NCBI RefSeq assembly: GCF_026409565.1
Contig: NZ_CP112881.1
Coordinates: 3,045,501-3,109,500 of the forward strand
Direction of reading: 5' to 3'
DNA length: 64,000 bases
Source: Sneathiella aquimaris
Lineage (GTDB): Bacteria > Pseudomonadota > Alphaproteobacteria > Sneathiellales > Sneathiellaceae
Shown: one piece after another, positions 27,593 through 36,016 of the stretch
Layout: every line of letters begins with the position of its first letter
Position numbering within the stretch: position 1 is the stretch's first letter
Made by a program: the position numbers and the translations under genes
Notes under the pieces: model-generated
Seen by the model: only the letters and a program-made list of their open reading frames with translations
What the model was told of the DNA's origin: nothing
Database searches by the model: none

Positions 27593-28624
27593 TTAAGCAC
27601 AAACGATGTCAAGAAACTGGTCGACATCGTCAGCCGTTGTATTCCACGATGTGACAAGGCGCACTCTTGCCTGATTCCGGGTGCCCATCACATAGAAAAG
27701 AATTCCTGCCTGTTCCAACTGATTGACGATTTCCTCAGTCAGATGAACAAAAACGATATTTCCTTCAACCGGAAATTCAGGCTGAAACGGGCTCATTTTT
27801 TCCAGCCCTTCTGCCAGACGCCTGGCCATAGTGTTTGCCTGAGACGCCAGCTTTAACCACAGCTGGTTCTCAAGATAGGCTTCCAGTTGGGCGGAAAGAT
27901 ACCGTTGTTTCGAAAACAGGTGCGCGCCTCTTTTCCTCCGAAATTCGAACTCTGCGGCTTTTTCCATATCAAAGAAGATAACCGCCTCAACCGACATGGC
28001 TCCATTTTTGGTTCCACCAAACGACAAAACATCAACACCCGCCTTCCACGTAACATCCGCAGGGTGACAATTAAGGGATGCAATCGCGTTGGCAAAACGT
28101 GCGCCATCCATGTGAAGCCCAAGGCCGTGCTCTTTGGCAATATCTCCAATTTTTGACACCTCTTCAGGCGTATAGACGGTGCCACTTTCAGTTATCTGGG
28201 TCAGACTGATTGCCGCTGGTTGCACATGATGAACAACGCCTTTCCCTGCTGACAGAAGGGCTTTTGAAAGTGTATCCGGATCGATTTTCCCATTCTCTCC
28301 GTCCAGTAGGGCAAGCTTGGCACCGCCTGAATAGAACTCGGGTGCACCGCATTCATCCTCCTGAATATGCGAACCGCTATGACAGTAGATAGACCCGTAA
28401 GGCGGCGTCATCGTTGCCAGTCCGAGGACATTGGCCGCAGTTCCCGTCGCCACCGGAAAAGCTTTCAAATCACAACCAAACAAGGTTCTGAACGCATCTT
28501 CCATACGGCGGGTTGTGTCATCATTTCCGTAGCCTAATCTAGGCCCATTATTTTCGGCAGCAAGCGCAGCCATAAGTTCGGGGCAGACGGGAGCCGCATT
28601 ATCACTTGCGAAATTAATAGTCAT
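27593..28624 (-). CDS. low-specificity L-threonine aldolase
   Basis: A 343-residue PLP enzyme of the beta-eliminating lyase fold that cleaves L-threonine and allo-threonine to glycine and acetaldehyde. It begins with the family's FASDNAAPVCPELMAAL. HMDGARFANAIASL carries the PLP-binding Asp and Arg, and LSFGGTKNGAM carries the Schiff-base lysine. Length is standard. It lies 26 bases downstream of the JAMM protease gene on the same strand, so the three genes 29469 to 27593 may be cotranscribed. The related phenylserine aldolases cannot be excluded. Confidence 0.9.
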   Translation of the reverse strand: MTINFASDNAAPVCPELMAALAAENNGPRLGYGNDDTTRRMEDAFRTLFGCDLKAFPVATGTAANVLGLATMTPPYGSIYCHSGSHIQEDECGAPEFYSGGAKLALLDGENGKIDPDTLSKALLSAGKGVVHHVQPAAISLTQITESGTVYTPEEVSKIGDIAKEHGLGLHMDGARFANAIASLNCHPADVTWKAGVDVLSFGGTKNGAMSVEAVIFFDMEKAAEFEFRRKRGAHLFSKQRYLSAQLEAYLENQLWLKLASQANTMARRLAEGLEKMSPFQPEFPVEGNIVFVHLTEEIVNQLEQAGILFYVMGTRNQARVRLVTSWNTTADDVDQFLDIVCA

Positions 28625-28650
28625 TCCATTTGTCCTTCTAAACTCTGCTT

Positions 28651-29076
28651 TTATGCGACCCGTAACATAATCGGGCGAAATCCCTGCCCCTCTGCCTCCG
28701 GTTCAAAAGCGTTCAGGTTCTCGATCCCTTCCTTACAGGAAGAGGCAATCAACCAGATCAGGGATGGCTCATAAATCATGCGCTCATCCGTTTTGGAAGG
28801 ACGTGCATTACCCTCCGGATGGGTGTGAAATACTCCAAGCAAACACTGATCGGTTTTTCTGATTTCTTTTTCAACCGCGATCCGCTTTGCGGGATCCACC
28901 TCGAAATACCGAAATGGGTCTTCCGCAATGTTTTTTGACAACACCACAGACGAAACTCTTGCACTGTACTTCCCTGACTTTTCTCCGACAAGCAGTGCGC
29001 AGGCTTCTTCCGGAAAACATTTGGCGGCGTGGGAAGATAACAGGTCATAATCTGAGGCAGAAAGTCTGATTTCCAT
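28651..29076 (-). CDS. JAMM/MPN family metalloprotease (M67-like)
   Basis: A 141-residue single-domain protein with the complete JAMM zinc motif: the catalytic Glu region EEACALLVGEKSG, then HTHPEGNARPSKTD, which gives His-x-His-x7-Ser-x2-Asp. Bacterial stand-alone members of this family trim ubiquitin-like sulfur carriers (MoaD/ThiS-type) or cleave isopeptide bonds, often next to E1-like genes. No E1-like or carrier gene lies nearby here, so the target is unknown. It sits between a DUF6476 gene (12 bases upstream) and the threonine aldolase gene. Confidence 0.88.
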   Translation of the reverse strand: MEIRLSASDYDLLSSHAAKCFPEEACALLVGEKSGKYSARVSSVVLSKNIAEDPFRYFEVDPAKRIAVEKEIRKTDQCLLGVFHTHPEGNARPSKTDERMIYEPSLIWLIASSCKEGIENLNAFEPEAEGQGFRPIMLRVA

Positions 29077-29088
29077 TTGATCCTGTCT

Positions 29089-29469
29089 TCAAAGACGAAT
29101 ACGTCCGATTTCTTCACCAGACTTCTGGCTCAGGATAACCACCACTTTAGGCGTTGCTTGATCGGTTCCATAGATCACCAGTAAGCGGTCATCCGATATG
29201 GTCACTCCGATGGCACTCATGCCTTCAGGCGCCTTTATGTCAATGTCACCAAACTTCCGTTGAACTACAGACAATGCCTGCGAGACGGCAAGCGGCGCCT
29301 CAGCTGTCTGCGCTGCTTCTGCCTGCGGGGTCGCGGTTGCCCGTTTATACAGGATAACGCCAATCGCGGCAGCTACCCCGATGATCAGTATCCCCAGAAT
29401 AATTACTACTGATTTTAAAAAAGTAGTGTTCGGAACTTCTTCTTCTGTCATAACAGCAACCATAATCAT
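29089..29469 (-). CDS. DUF6476 family membrane protein
   Basis: A protein of up to 126 residues with one transmembrane helix (about residues 18-42, VVIILGILIIGVAAAIGVI), then an Ala-rich linker and a C-terminal domain ending VVILSQKSGEEIGRIRL. The layout matches the small alphaproteobacterial DUF6476 proteins. Three in-frame ATG codons compete (29469, 29463 and 29451); none has a good ribosome binding site, and the family's usual MTEEE-like N-terminus favours 29451. It is divergent from rluD by only about 25-40 bases. The function is unknown; it may be an envelope protein. Confidence 0.7.
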   Translation of the reverse strand: MIMVAVMTEEEVPNTTFLKSVVIILGILIIGVAAAIGVILYKRATATPQAEAAQTAEAPLAVSQALSVVQRKFGDIDIKAPEGMSAIGVTISDDRLLVIYGTDQATPKVVVILSQKSGEEIGRIRL

Positions 29470-29493
29470 TATTTATAAATCGGTGCTTCCCAT

Positions 29494-30468
29494 ATGCCAT
29501 CACCTGAAGGTACACATCAAGTCGAAGTTTCAGAAAGCGACGCCGGAGAGCGTCTCGACCGCTTTCTTGCAGAACGCCTCGGAGGACTTTCAAGAAACAG
29601 GGTTAAGCCTTTAGTCAAAGATGGCCACTGTTTCTTTGAAGGCACTGCCATCACGGATCCATCCAAACGTGTCAAACCCGGTGAAATATACCAGATTACA
29701 GTGCCGGAAGCATCGGATCCGGATCCCATTGCGCAAGATATTCCTTTGGATATTGTCTTTGAAGATGAGCACCTGATTGTCGTCAATAAGCCCGCCCGAA
29801 TGGTTGTTCACCCTGCCGCAGGAAACTGGACAGGAACCTTGGTAAATGCCCTTCTTTTTCATTGCGGCGATACGCTATCCGGCATTGGGGGCGTCAAACG
29901 GCCCGGAATAGTCCATCGCATCGATAAGGAAACAAGCGGTTTGATGGTCGTGGCCAAAACGGACCAGGCACATCAGGGGCTTGCTGCGTTATTCGAAAAG
30001 CATGATATCGAACGAACGTACCGGGCCATTGTCTGGGGCCGGGTTTATCCTCCTAAAGGTCAGGTGGAAACCAATATTGGCAGAGATCCACACAACCGAA
30101 AACGTATGGCTGTCATGGAAGGTGGCGGTAAATGGGCCCTTACCCACTATGAACTTGAAGAAAATTTTGATGATATCGCCTGCCTTGTAAAATGTAATCT
30201 GGCAACTGGCCGCACCCATCAAATCCGCGTTCACATGGGCCATTTAGGGCATCCACTGGTCGGAGACCCGGTATACACCCGCCCTAAACTCAGCCGAACA
30301 AAATCATTGCCAGACGCCCGGCAGAACGTCATTCGGAAATTCCCCCGGCAGGCTCTGCACGCACAGACACTCGGTTTTGTGCATCCCGTCACTGACAAGC
30401 CCTTGAAATTTGACGTAGAATTCCCATCTGACATGAAGAAACTACTCTTTGCGTTCCGCGGAAAGTAG
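29494..30468 (+). CDS. rluD: RluA family pseudouridine synthase (RluD-like)
   Basis: A 324-residue enzyme that isomerises uridines in 23S rRNA to pseudouridine (positions 1911/1915/1917 for RluD). It has an N-terminal S4 domain (GERLDRFLAERLGGLSRNRV) and the catalytic motif GIVHRIDKETSGLMVVAK with the essential Asp. TGRTHQIRVHMGHLGHPLVG is also typical of the family. The HRIDKETSG version differs slightly from the usual HRLDKDTSG. Placement directly before rpoH is a common alphaproteobacterial arrangement and supports RluD over the RluA/RluC paralogues. Confidence 0.9.
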   Translation: MPSPEGTHQVEVSESDAGERLDRFLAERLGGLSRNRVKPLVKDGHCFFEGTAITDPSKRVKPGEIYQITVPEASDPDPIAQDIPLDIVFEDEHLIVVNKPARMVVHPAAGNWTGTLVNALLFHCGDTLSGIGGVKRPGIVHRIDKETSGLMVVAKTDQAHQGLAALFEKHDIERTYRAIVWGRVYPPKGQVETNIGRDPHNRKRMAVMEGGGKWALTHYELEENFDDIACLVKCNLATGRTHQIRVHMGHLGHPLVGDPVYTRPKLSRTKSLPDARQNVIRKFPRQALHAQTLGFVHPVTDKPLKFDVEFPSDMKKLLFAFRGK

Positions 30469-30585
30469 TTTTAGTCTTTTTTATCCTGTTTTACTTCAGA
30501 TAACAGGGTTATTGGGGGTCCCAGAAAACTTGGCTTCTTAAGCAAGTAAAGTGGACTTGCCGCATGGACAGAGAGGAATTGGACT

Positions 30586-31464
30586 ATGGCGAATACACCG
30601 ATGCCGACACTTACCCCAGAGGGGGGGTTGTCCCGCTACCTGCAAGAAATCCGTAAGTTTCCAATGTTGGAGCCGGATGAAGAATATATGCTGGCAAAAG
30701 CATGGCGGGACCGCGAAGATTCTGAAGCTGCTCACAAAATGGTAACCAGCCACCTGCGTCTTGTCGCGAAAATTGCGATGGGCTACCGTGGGTACGGGCT
30801 GCCTGTTGGAGAACTCATCGCCGAAGGGAATGTCGGCATGATGCAGGCCGTCAAACGTTTTGAGCCTGAAAAAGGGTTCCGTTTGTCTACTTATGCAATG
30901 TGGTGGATCCGCGCTGCAATACAGGAATATATCCTGCGCACCTGGTCTCTTGTGAAAATGGGAACAACCGCGGCTCAGAAAAAGCTGTTCTTTAACCTTC
31001 GGAAAATCAAAGGGCAGATCCAGGCGATTGACGAAGGCGATATGACCCACGAACAGGTAAAAACAATTTCAACAAAACTTGGTGTTTCAGAGACGGAAGT
31101 CATCAATATGAACAGACGCCTGACTGCGCCTGATCACAGCCTGAACTCACCCATGCGCGCTGATAGTGAAGGCGAATGGATGGATTGGCTGGAAGACGAC
31201 ACCCCCGATCAGGAAACGGTTTATGCCGAGAACGAGGAGCTAAAAAGTCGCCGGGCAATGCTTGAAAGTGCAATGGATTGCTTGAACGAACGGGAAAAAC
31301 ACATCTTGACGGAACGGCGTCTTCGCGAAGACCCCCTTACATTGGAAGATCTTAGCCAGGAATACAATATCAGCCGTGAACGCGTCAGACAGATCGAAGT
31401 GCGGGCATTTGAAAAAATTCAAAAGGCTGTAAAAGCAAAAGCTCTGGAAGAGAGATTGAATTAA
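30586..31464 (+). CDS. rpoH: RNA polymerase sigma-32 (heat shock) factor
   Basis: A 292-residue group 3 sigma factor directing transcription of chaperone and protease genes. Region 2 is KMVTSHLRLVAKIAMGYRGY, then FRLSTYAMWWIRAAIQEYIL. The RpoH box is present as AAQKKLFFNLRKIKGQ. Region 4 ends with LSQEYNISRERVRQIEVRAF. The ATG at 30586 is preceded by GAGAGG. It has a good terminator immediately downstream. Its main substrate for turnover, FtsH, is encoded in the same window. Confidence 0.96.
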   Translation: MANTPMPTLTPEGGLSRYLQEIRKFPMLEPDEEYMLAKAWRDREDSEAAHKMVTSHLRLVAKIAMGYRGYGLPVGELIAEGNVGMMQAVKRFEPEKGFRLSTYAMWWIRAAIQEYILRTWSLVKMGTTAAQKKLFFNLRKIKGQIQAIDEGDMTHEQVKTISTKLGVSETEVINMNRRLTAPDHSLNSPMRADSEGEWMDWLEDDTPDQETVYAENEELKSRRAMLESAMDCLNEREKHILTERRLREDPLTLEDLSQEYNISRERVRQIEVRAFEKIQKAVKAKALEERLN

Positions 31465-31494
31465 CGTCTCTCTCCCTTAACGTTGCAAAACATT

Positions 31495-31522
31495 GAAAGC
31501 GGCTGAGAAATCAGCCGCTTTC
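31495..31522 (+). terminator. rpoH intrinsic terminator
   Basis: A perfect 12-bp stem (GAAAGCGGCTGA / TCAGCCGCTTTC) with a GAAA tetraloop, followed by TTAATTTT, lies 30 bases after the rpoH stop. The A-rich left flank lets it also end the convergent monooxygenase transcript. Confidence 0.9.
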
Positions 31523-31529
31523 TTTAATT

Positions 31530-31889
31530 TTAGCGGGAAAACCCTGCTGCCGATTTCATGGCAACATATCCCATTGGCTTCATCGCGTCGCAGACCGCAT
31601 CACTGGGCTCACCGTAGAGCGTGCATCGAAACGGTTTAAGGACACCCATAAACTGTTTCGCAAATTTTGACCCAAAATTCCCCATATGGATCATGGCTGC
31701 ATCGGAAGAAGCGTATCGTTCGAAAATATGGCAGATGGTTTCGTCTTCGCTAAGAGACCATTCGTAATTCAGCGCTCCAGGCTCATCTTCCATTGTTGCA
31801 GATGACATTTCCTGCATCAGGGTCTTTAATTCTTGTAATTTTCCATCGCGAACATTCGCTTCAATAATCCAGTAAACATGATCTGACAT
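31530..31889 (-). CDS. putative quinol monooxygenase (ABM domain)
   Basis: A 119-residue dimeric alpha+beta barrel protein of the antibiotic biosynthesis monooxygenase (YgiN-like) family. The pattern YWIIEANVRDGKLQELKTLM, then EPGALNYEWSLSED, then HIFERYASSDAAMIHM is characteristic, and no cofactor motif is expected. Relatives oxidise quinols or are uncharacterised. It is the last gene after the pseudokinase and small membrane protein genes on the - strand, 68 bases downstream. Its ribosome binding site AGGGG lies in the arm of an 8-bp hairpin at 31896-31930, which could regulate its translation. Confidence 0.78.
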   Translation of the reverse strand: MSDHVYWIIEANVRDGKLQELKTLMQEMSSATMEDEPGALNYEWSLSEDETICHIFERYASSDAAMIHMGNFGSKFAKQFMGVLKPFRCTLYGEPSDAVCDAMKPMGYVAMKSAAGFSR

Positions 31890-31895
31890 TTGCTT

Positions 31896-31930
31896 CCCCT
31901 GATTGGTTTTGGATTTTCTTTGATCAGGGG
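31896..31930 (-). promoter_or_regulatory. hairpin sequestering the ribosome binding site
   Basis: On the - strand, CCCCTGAT (31930-31923) can pair perfectly with ATCAGGGG (31903-31896) over a 19-base loop. The second arm contains the AGGGG ribosome binding site and ends six bases before the ATG at 31889. If formed in the mRNA it would hide the site. No T-run follows, so it is unlikely to be a terminator. Confidence 0.45.
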
Positions 31931-31957
31931 ATATTAGTACAGACGATATAAAAAAAA

Positions 31958-32455
31958 CTATTTCTTTGTTCCATTATTCTTACTGGCCGGCTGGATTTTT
32001 GCGTCTTCAATAATCTGCCCACCCCATTCTTCGATCAGTTTCGCGCGCCGGCGATGCAGTCGCTTGACCACCTGCGCCGCCTGCACTTCATAGACACCTT
32101 GGACAAAAATCGGGACCCCCCATAACAGAAAGCCCGCCACGCCCGCACTTCCGAACATCAGCAACCACATATAAGGGTCAGAAAGAAGGCGCACCGCCTG
32201 ATTAAGCGTATGCCCTCGATCCCACAAAAAGCCGACAACCGGTAATACACCAGCCAAATTACAAGCGAACATGGCCGCAATGCTGCCGCGAACTTTTGAT
32301 GTGTTTAGAAATATCGCAATGACGCTGGGGATCATGCCGCATGCCAGAACCAACATTGTTGGCGGGGCAACAACAGAACACACTCCGATGAAAACCATCA
32401 GCGGAAATAAGGAAGCACTGCGACTAGCACCTTTTGATTTTGATTTTGCGGCCAT
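31958..32455 (-). CDS. hypothetical multi-pass membrane protein, pseudokinase partner
   Basis: A 165-residue protein of no recognised family. Three to four hydrophobic segments are visible (about residues 17-52, 58-79 and 96-118), flanked by a basic N-terminus (MAAKSKSKGASRS) and a charged C-terminal tail (VVKRLHRRRAKLIEEW). ATG at 32455 is preceded by AGAGGA and starts eight bases after the pseudokinase stop; a longer frame reaching 32536 would run inside the pseudokinase gene. Tight spacing means the two proteins are probably made from one mRNA. As the kinase-like protein ends in a membrane anchor, the two may form a membrane complex, which is inference. Confidence 0.68.
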   Translation of the reverse strand: MAAKSKSKGASRSASLFPLMVFIGVCSVVAPPTMLVLACGMIPSVIAIFLNTSKVRGSIAAMFACNLAGVLPVVGFLWDRGHTLNQAVRLLSDPYMWLLMFGSAGVAGFLLWGVPIFVQGVYEVQAAQVVKRLHRRRAKLIEEWGGQIIEDAKIQPASKNNGTKK

Positions 32456-32463
32456 CTTATCCT

Positions 32464-34515
32464 CTAAACGAAATACATGTATGAGAGCCCCATACTGGCC
32501 AGCAGTGCGGAGATGGAAATGACAGAGGCGATCCACTGACCATATTTTTGGGCGGCGCGTTTTCTGTATTCCCGCCCCCCTTCCAGGGCTCCAATACTGT
32601 TTTCAACAGCAACAAATGCCTTAATAGCTTGCTCATACTCTTCCGCATCCCGGCGCAGGTTATTTTTTAGGTCCACTGCTTTCAGAATTTTTTCGATACT
32701 GCCGGATTCTTTGACTTGATTATACTTTGACTTCACATATTCCCGGCGGATATCAGAATGAATGCTATTTATCAAAGGCTTAATCACTTCCCCCACCCAT
32801 AAGCACATACCCGGCTTTGGACCGGGGCTCATCATGTTTTGCATTCGGGCAAAAAGATTGACCAGCCTATAAACATGCTCAACCGTTCCTTCTTTTTCAT
32901 TGCCGACTTCCTGAACGCTTTTAAACAACCGCTTCGAACGCGCTGCAATAAAGGCGGCAATATGCCTGTCATACGGTTTGATTTTTCCATTATTTTTAAG
33001 GGCAAGATGCTCAAGAACGTCCATCAATTGAACCGTATCTTTTACGTGGCATCCTCCCAGGGATGTACTCAGGCAAGAGATGGTCGAGTTAAGTTCATAC
33101 AGGCATCTTTCCAGACCAAACCCGACTTGCTCTTTTTTCTCCATAAAGCTGAAACATTCGGTGGCAAGCCCAAGCTTCATCCACCCTTCGCCTCGCTTCC
33201 GCTCGCCACTTCGCTTTCCGCTCTCACTGTAAATAATATCCAGCAGTAACCCGCTTTCCAGAATTTCGGCCAGCGTATTTTTTATACTGCCTCCAACCTG
33301 AAAGGCATAGGCTATCAAGCCGCTCATCCCCCCTCTGGAAAAGGTGACGTCTCGATACCAAAGCGACCCTTGCCGGTCTAAAATCGCAGCGGCGCGGGAG
33401 ATTGCCTGAATTTCATTCCGGCGCAACCCTCTGGACGTGTTCCGTGCCCGCGAGACAACCTCGGCGAATTGTGCCCCCGCCTCTTTGTCATTCAGCGAGT
33501 TTTTGACCCAGCTTTCCAGCTTTCCGTTTTCCAGCATCACATAGCCTTGAGACGGACGCCGGCATAAGGCCATGGCCAACAAGCGCGGAGAGACATATTC
33601 AATTTCTTCAAAAACAATCGGGCCAGGGGCTCGCCGATCACCAAATCCGGGACGGGGACGCTCGTAAACACCATCTCTCCAACGTCTCAATACCTCTACA
33701 TTCCAGCGCCGCGTCGGGTCATCATTAAGCAGCCCTGCCAATAAAAAGCCAACCCGTGTTGATGCCGGGATTTTCGGAACAAGAACCGCATAACTACCAT
33801 GCTGCAATTTTGCCGCATAAAGTTCACTTCTTGATCGCCCGGCACCTGGAAGAACTCCACCTAACAAATGAACGATCAACACTCCAAGCGCATAGATATC
33901 AGCCATGACGGTGGCGTTCCCACGCCCATATTCCATTGAATTCGCGCTCTCAAGAGGTTCATAGATATCCGGTTGCAACGAGCCAGCTGGACTGGTGACA
34001 CACTCACCAAGAACAAGCCCGAGATGGTTGTCATCCATGTAAAAGAGGTTGTCAGCACGAATAGCCCGATGACTTTCCTCACGCTCCGCGAAATCCAGTA
34101 TGGTATCCAGAACACGCGGAACAATTTTATTCAAGACATCCTGTTCTTTCAACGGGCCTGTTTCAGACGAAAATACCCGGCCATGAACGGGCAGATCAAA
34201 AACAAATACATACCGTATGTCCGCAGGCCCAAACGAAACCAGGCCATGGGAGTGCAACTCAACCATACCTGGCGCACTTCTGGCTGTCAGGCGCTGCGCG
34301 AGTTCTTCACGGTGGGGAGTGCCAGGGTCCGAAATTAGCGCGTACAGAACGGCGCTTGAATTTTGAAGGTCATCAACGGCATAAGCCTTATTGTTCCCAC
34401 TATCCATATGCGGAAGCGGGTTCATCAGCAGGATCTTAAATCGCCCTCGGAGCATTCCAAGGGTCTTATCCTGCTTTTCATTCTTACCAGAATTTTCGTT
34501 CTTCTCAGATGCCAT
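32464..34515 (-). CDS. tail-anchored pseudokinase (protein kinase-like fold)
   Basis: A 683-residue protein. Residues about 25-290 follow a Ser/Thr kinase fold. The catalytic loop reads HRAIRADNLFYMD (about 149-161) instead of HRDxKxxN, the DFG position reads GEC (about 170-172), no glycine loop is visible, and the beta-3 lysine position reads AVLYALI. Structural elements remain: ADIYALGVLIVHLL (about 205-218) for subdomain IX and LLNDDPTRRW (about 262-271) for subdomain XI. A helical region of about 370 residues follows. A single C-terminal membrane helix (about 661-683) ends at the last residue. It is cotranscribed with the membrane protein gene and has a CtrA-type site 50 bases upstream. 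Catalysis looks impossible by the usual mechanism. Confidence 0.75.
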   Translation of the reverse strand: MASEKNENSGKNEKQDKTLGMLRGRFKILLMNPLPHMDSGNNKAYAVDDLQNSSAVLYALISDPGTPHREELAQRLTARSAPGMVELHSHGLVSFGPADIRYVFVFDLPVHGRVFSSETGPLKEQDVLNKIVPRVLDTILDFAEREESHRAIRADNLFYMDDNHLGLVLGECVTSPAGSLQPDIYEPLESANSMEYGRGNATVMADIYALGVLIVHLLGGVLPGAGRSRSELYAAKLQHGSYAVLVPKIPASTRVGFLLAGLLNDDPTRRWNVEVLRRWRDGVYERPRPGFGDRRAPGPIVFEEIEYVSPRLLAMALCRRPSQGYVMLENGKLESWVKNSLNDKEAGAQFAEVVSRARNTSRGLRRNEIQAISRAAAILDRQGSLWYRDVTFSRGGMSGLIAYAFQVGGSIKNTLAEILESGLLLDIIYSESGKRSGERKRGEGWMKLGLATECFSFMEKKEQVGFGLERCLYELNSTISCLSTSLGGCHVKDTVQLMDVLEHLALKNNGKIKPYDRHIAAFIAARSKRLFKSVQEVGNEKEGTVEHVYRLVNLFARMQNMMSPGPKPGMCLWVGEVIKPLINSIHSDIRREYVKSKYNQVKESGSIEKILKAVDLKNNLRRDAEEYEQAIKAFVAVENSIGALEGGREYRKRAAQKYGQWIASVISISALLASMGLSYMYFV

Positions 34516-34565
34516 TGACCCAATTAACCAAACTTTTTACCACGCTATAAAATGGCCAATTGATC

Positions 34566-34580
34566 TTAATATGAAGTTAA
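34566..34580. promoter_or_regulatory. CtrA-type binding site (TTAA-N7-TTAA)
   Basis: A perfect TTAA-TATGAAG-TTAA lies 50 bases upstream of the pseudokinase ATG (34515). A second, imperfect copy (TTAA-N7-TTTT) lies nearer the gene at about 34526-34540. The neighbouring purA transcript ends between this site and purA, so the site can only serve the pseudokinase operon. Confidence 0.55.
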
Positions 34581-34649
34581 GTCAGGTAAGGAATTTCGCG
34601 TTTTCTTCGGGAATAGGAAAGATATCTAAATCGTTGACACGCCAATAAA

Positions 34650-34676
34650 AAAGGCGGCCTCGATAAGACCGCCTTT
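34650..34676 (-). terminator. purA intrinsic terminator
   Basis: The inverted repeat AAAGGCGG / CCGCCTTT (34650-34657 and 34669-34676) lies 22 bases after the purA stop. On the - strand it is followed by a T-run (TTTTTTATTG). Confidence 0.85.
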
Positions 34677-34698
34677 AAAAAATCATGAAACCGGTTTC

Positions 34699-35991
34699 CT
34701 AGTCGGAAAAAGGATCCCGAACCAGAATGGTATCTTCGCGCTCAGGGCTTGTTGAAACCAACGCAATCGGTGCCTCAATCAACTCCTCCACCCGGCGAAT
34801 ATATTTAACGGCTGTCGCCGGTAGATCGTCCCAGCTACGGGCGCCAAAAGTACTATCTTTCCAACCTTCCAGCGTCTCATAAATAGGCTCTACTTTGGCC
34901 TGATCAATCATATTTGATGGATAATAATCCAATGTCTGATCTCCCAGACGATATCCAACACAGACCTTCAATTCATCCATGCCATCCAGAACATCCAGCT
35001 TGGTCAGGGCAATACCGGAAATACCGCCCGTTTTAACTGCCTGACGAACCATAACAGCATCGAACCAGCCGCATCGTCTTTTTCGGCCCGTGACAACACC
35101 AAACTCGCGTCCGCGTTCACCAAGTCCCTGCCCGACTTCGTCAAGCAGTTCTGTTGGAAACGGACCTTCACCAACCCGGGTTGTGTACGCTTTGGTAATA
35201 CCAAGCACATAATTCACAGCGCCCGGACCAACACCACTTCCAACAGCAGCCTGTCCGGCTAACGTGTTTGATGATGTGACAAACGGATAGGTGCCATGAT
35301 CATTGTCCAGCATTGCGCCTTGAGCGCCTTCAAACAAGACCAGCTTACGTGCCTTGCGAGCTTCATCCAACCGGCGCCAGACAATGTCCGAAAACTCAAG
35401 AACCTCAGGCGCAATTTCCAGTAATTCTGTCAGAAGTTTATCGCCGTCAATGGGGTCTGCCCCCAAGCCTTTACGCAACGCATTATGATGCATCAACAAT
35501 GTCGCGATCTTATCTTTAAGCAAGGCTTCATTTCCAAGATCACTCACACGGATGGCGCGACGGGCGATTTTGTCTTCGTAAGCCGGCCCAATACCGCGGC
35601 GTGTTGTTCCAATTTTCACAGCCGCGGTTGCATCTTCGCGAAGCGCGTCCAGCTCGCCATGCAAAGGCAGGATGATGGTCGCATTTTCGGCGATTTTCAA
35701 AGACTCTTTGTCAATGACAACACCCTGCGCGCGCAAAGTGGAAATTTCCTTCTTCAACGCCCAAGGGTCGATAACAACGCCATTGCCGATGATGGACATC
35801 TTGCCGCCCCGGACAACACCCGAGGGCAGAAGGCTTAGCTTGTACACGTTACCATCAATTACGAGCGTGTGACCTGCATTATGACCGCCCTGAAAACGCA
35901 CAACAACATCTGCTCGTTCAGAGAGCCAGTCCACAAGTTTACCTTTGCCTTCATCCCCCCACTGGGATCCGACAACTGCTACATTCGCCAT
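34699..35991 (-). CDS. purA: adenylosuccinate synthase
   Basis: A 430-residue cytoplasmic GTPase that joins IMP and aspartate in the first committed step to AMP. The P-loop/catalytic motif [19 protein letters not shown] begins at residue 5, and GHNAGHTLV follows. [15 protein letters not shown] and the GTP-binding end ([18 protein letters not shown]) are intact. I placed the start at 35991 (MANVAVVGS), the usual N-terminus; the longer frame to 36051 overlaps hisZ. It is 25 bases after hisZ, the standard hisZ-purA pair of Alphaproteobacteria, and ends at a clear terminator. Confidence 0.97.
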   Translation of the reverse strand: MANVAVVGSQWGDEGKGKLVDWLSERADVVVRFQGGHNAGHTLVIDGNVYKLSLLPSGVVRGGKMSIIGNGVVIDPWALKKEISTLRAQGVVIDKESLKIAENATIILPLHGELDALREDATAAVKIGTTRRGIGPAYEDKIARRAIRVSDLGNEALLKDKIATLLMHHNALRKGLGADPIDGDKLLTELLEIAPEVLEFSDIVWRRLDEARKARKLVLFEGAQGAMLDNDHGTYPFVTSSNTLAGQAAVGSGVGPGAVNYVLGITKAYTTRVGEGPFPTELLDEVGQGLGERGREFGVVTGRKRRCGWFDAVMVRQAVKTGGISGIALTKLDVLDGMDELKVCVGYRLGDQTLDYYPSNMIDQAKVEPIYETLEGWKDSTFGARSWDDLPATAVKYIRRVEELIEAPIALVSTSPEREDTILVRDPFSD

Positions 35992-36016
35992 AATACCTAA
36001 GTCCTTAACTACTGAG

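Noticed and set aside
32464-34515. Active Ser/Thr protein kinase
   Set aside because: HRD, DFG, the glycine loop and the beta-3 lysine are all absent, so an active kinase is not supported.
34634-34639. TTGACA on the + strand as a promoter
   Set aside because: No gene follows on the + strand and the purA terminator lies immediately after it.
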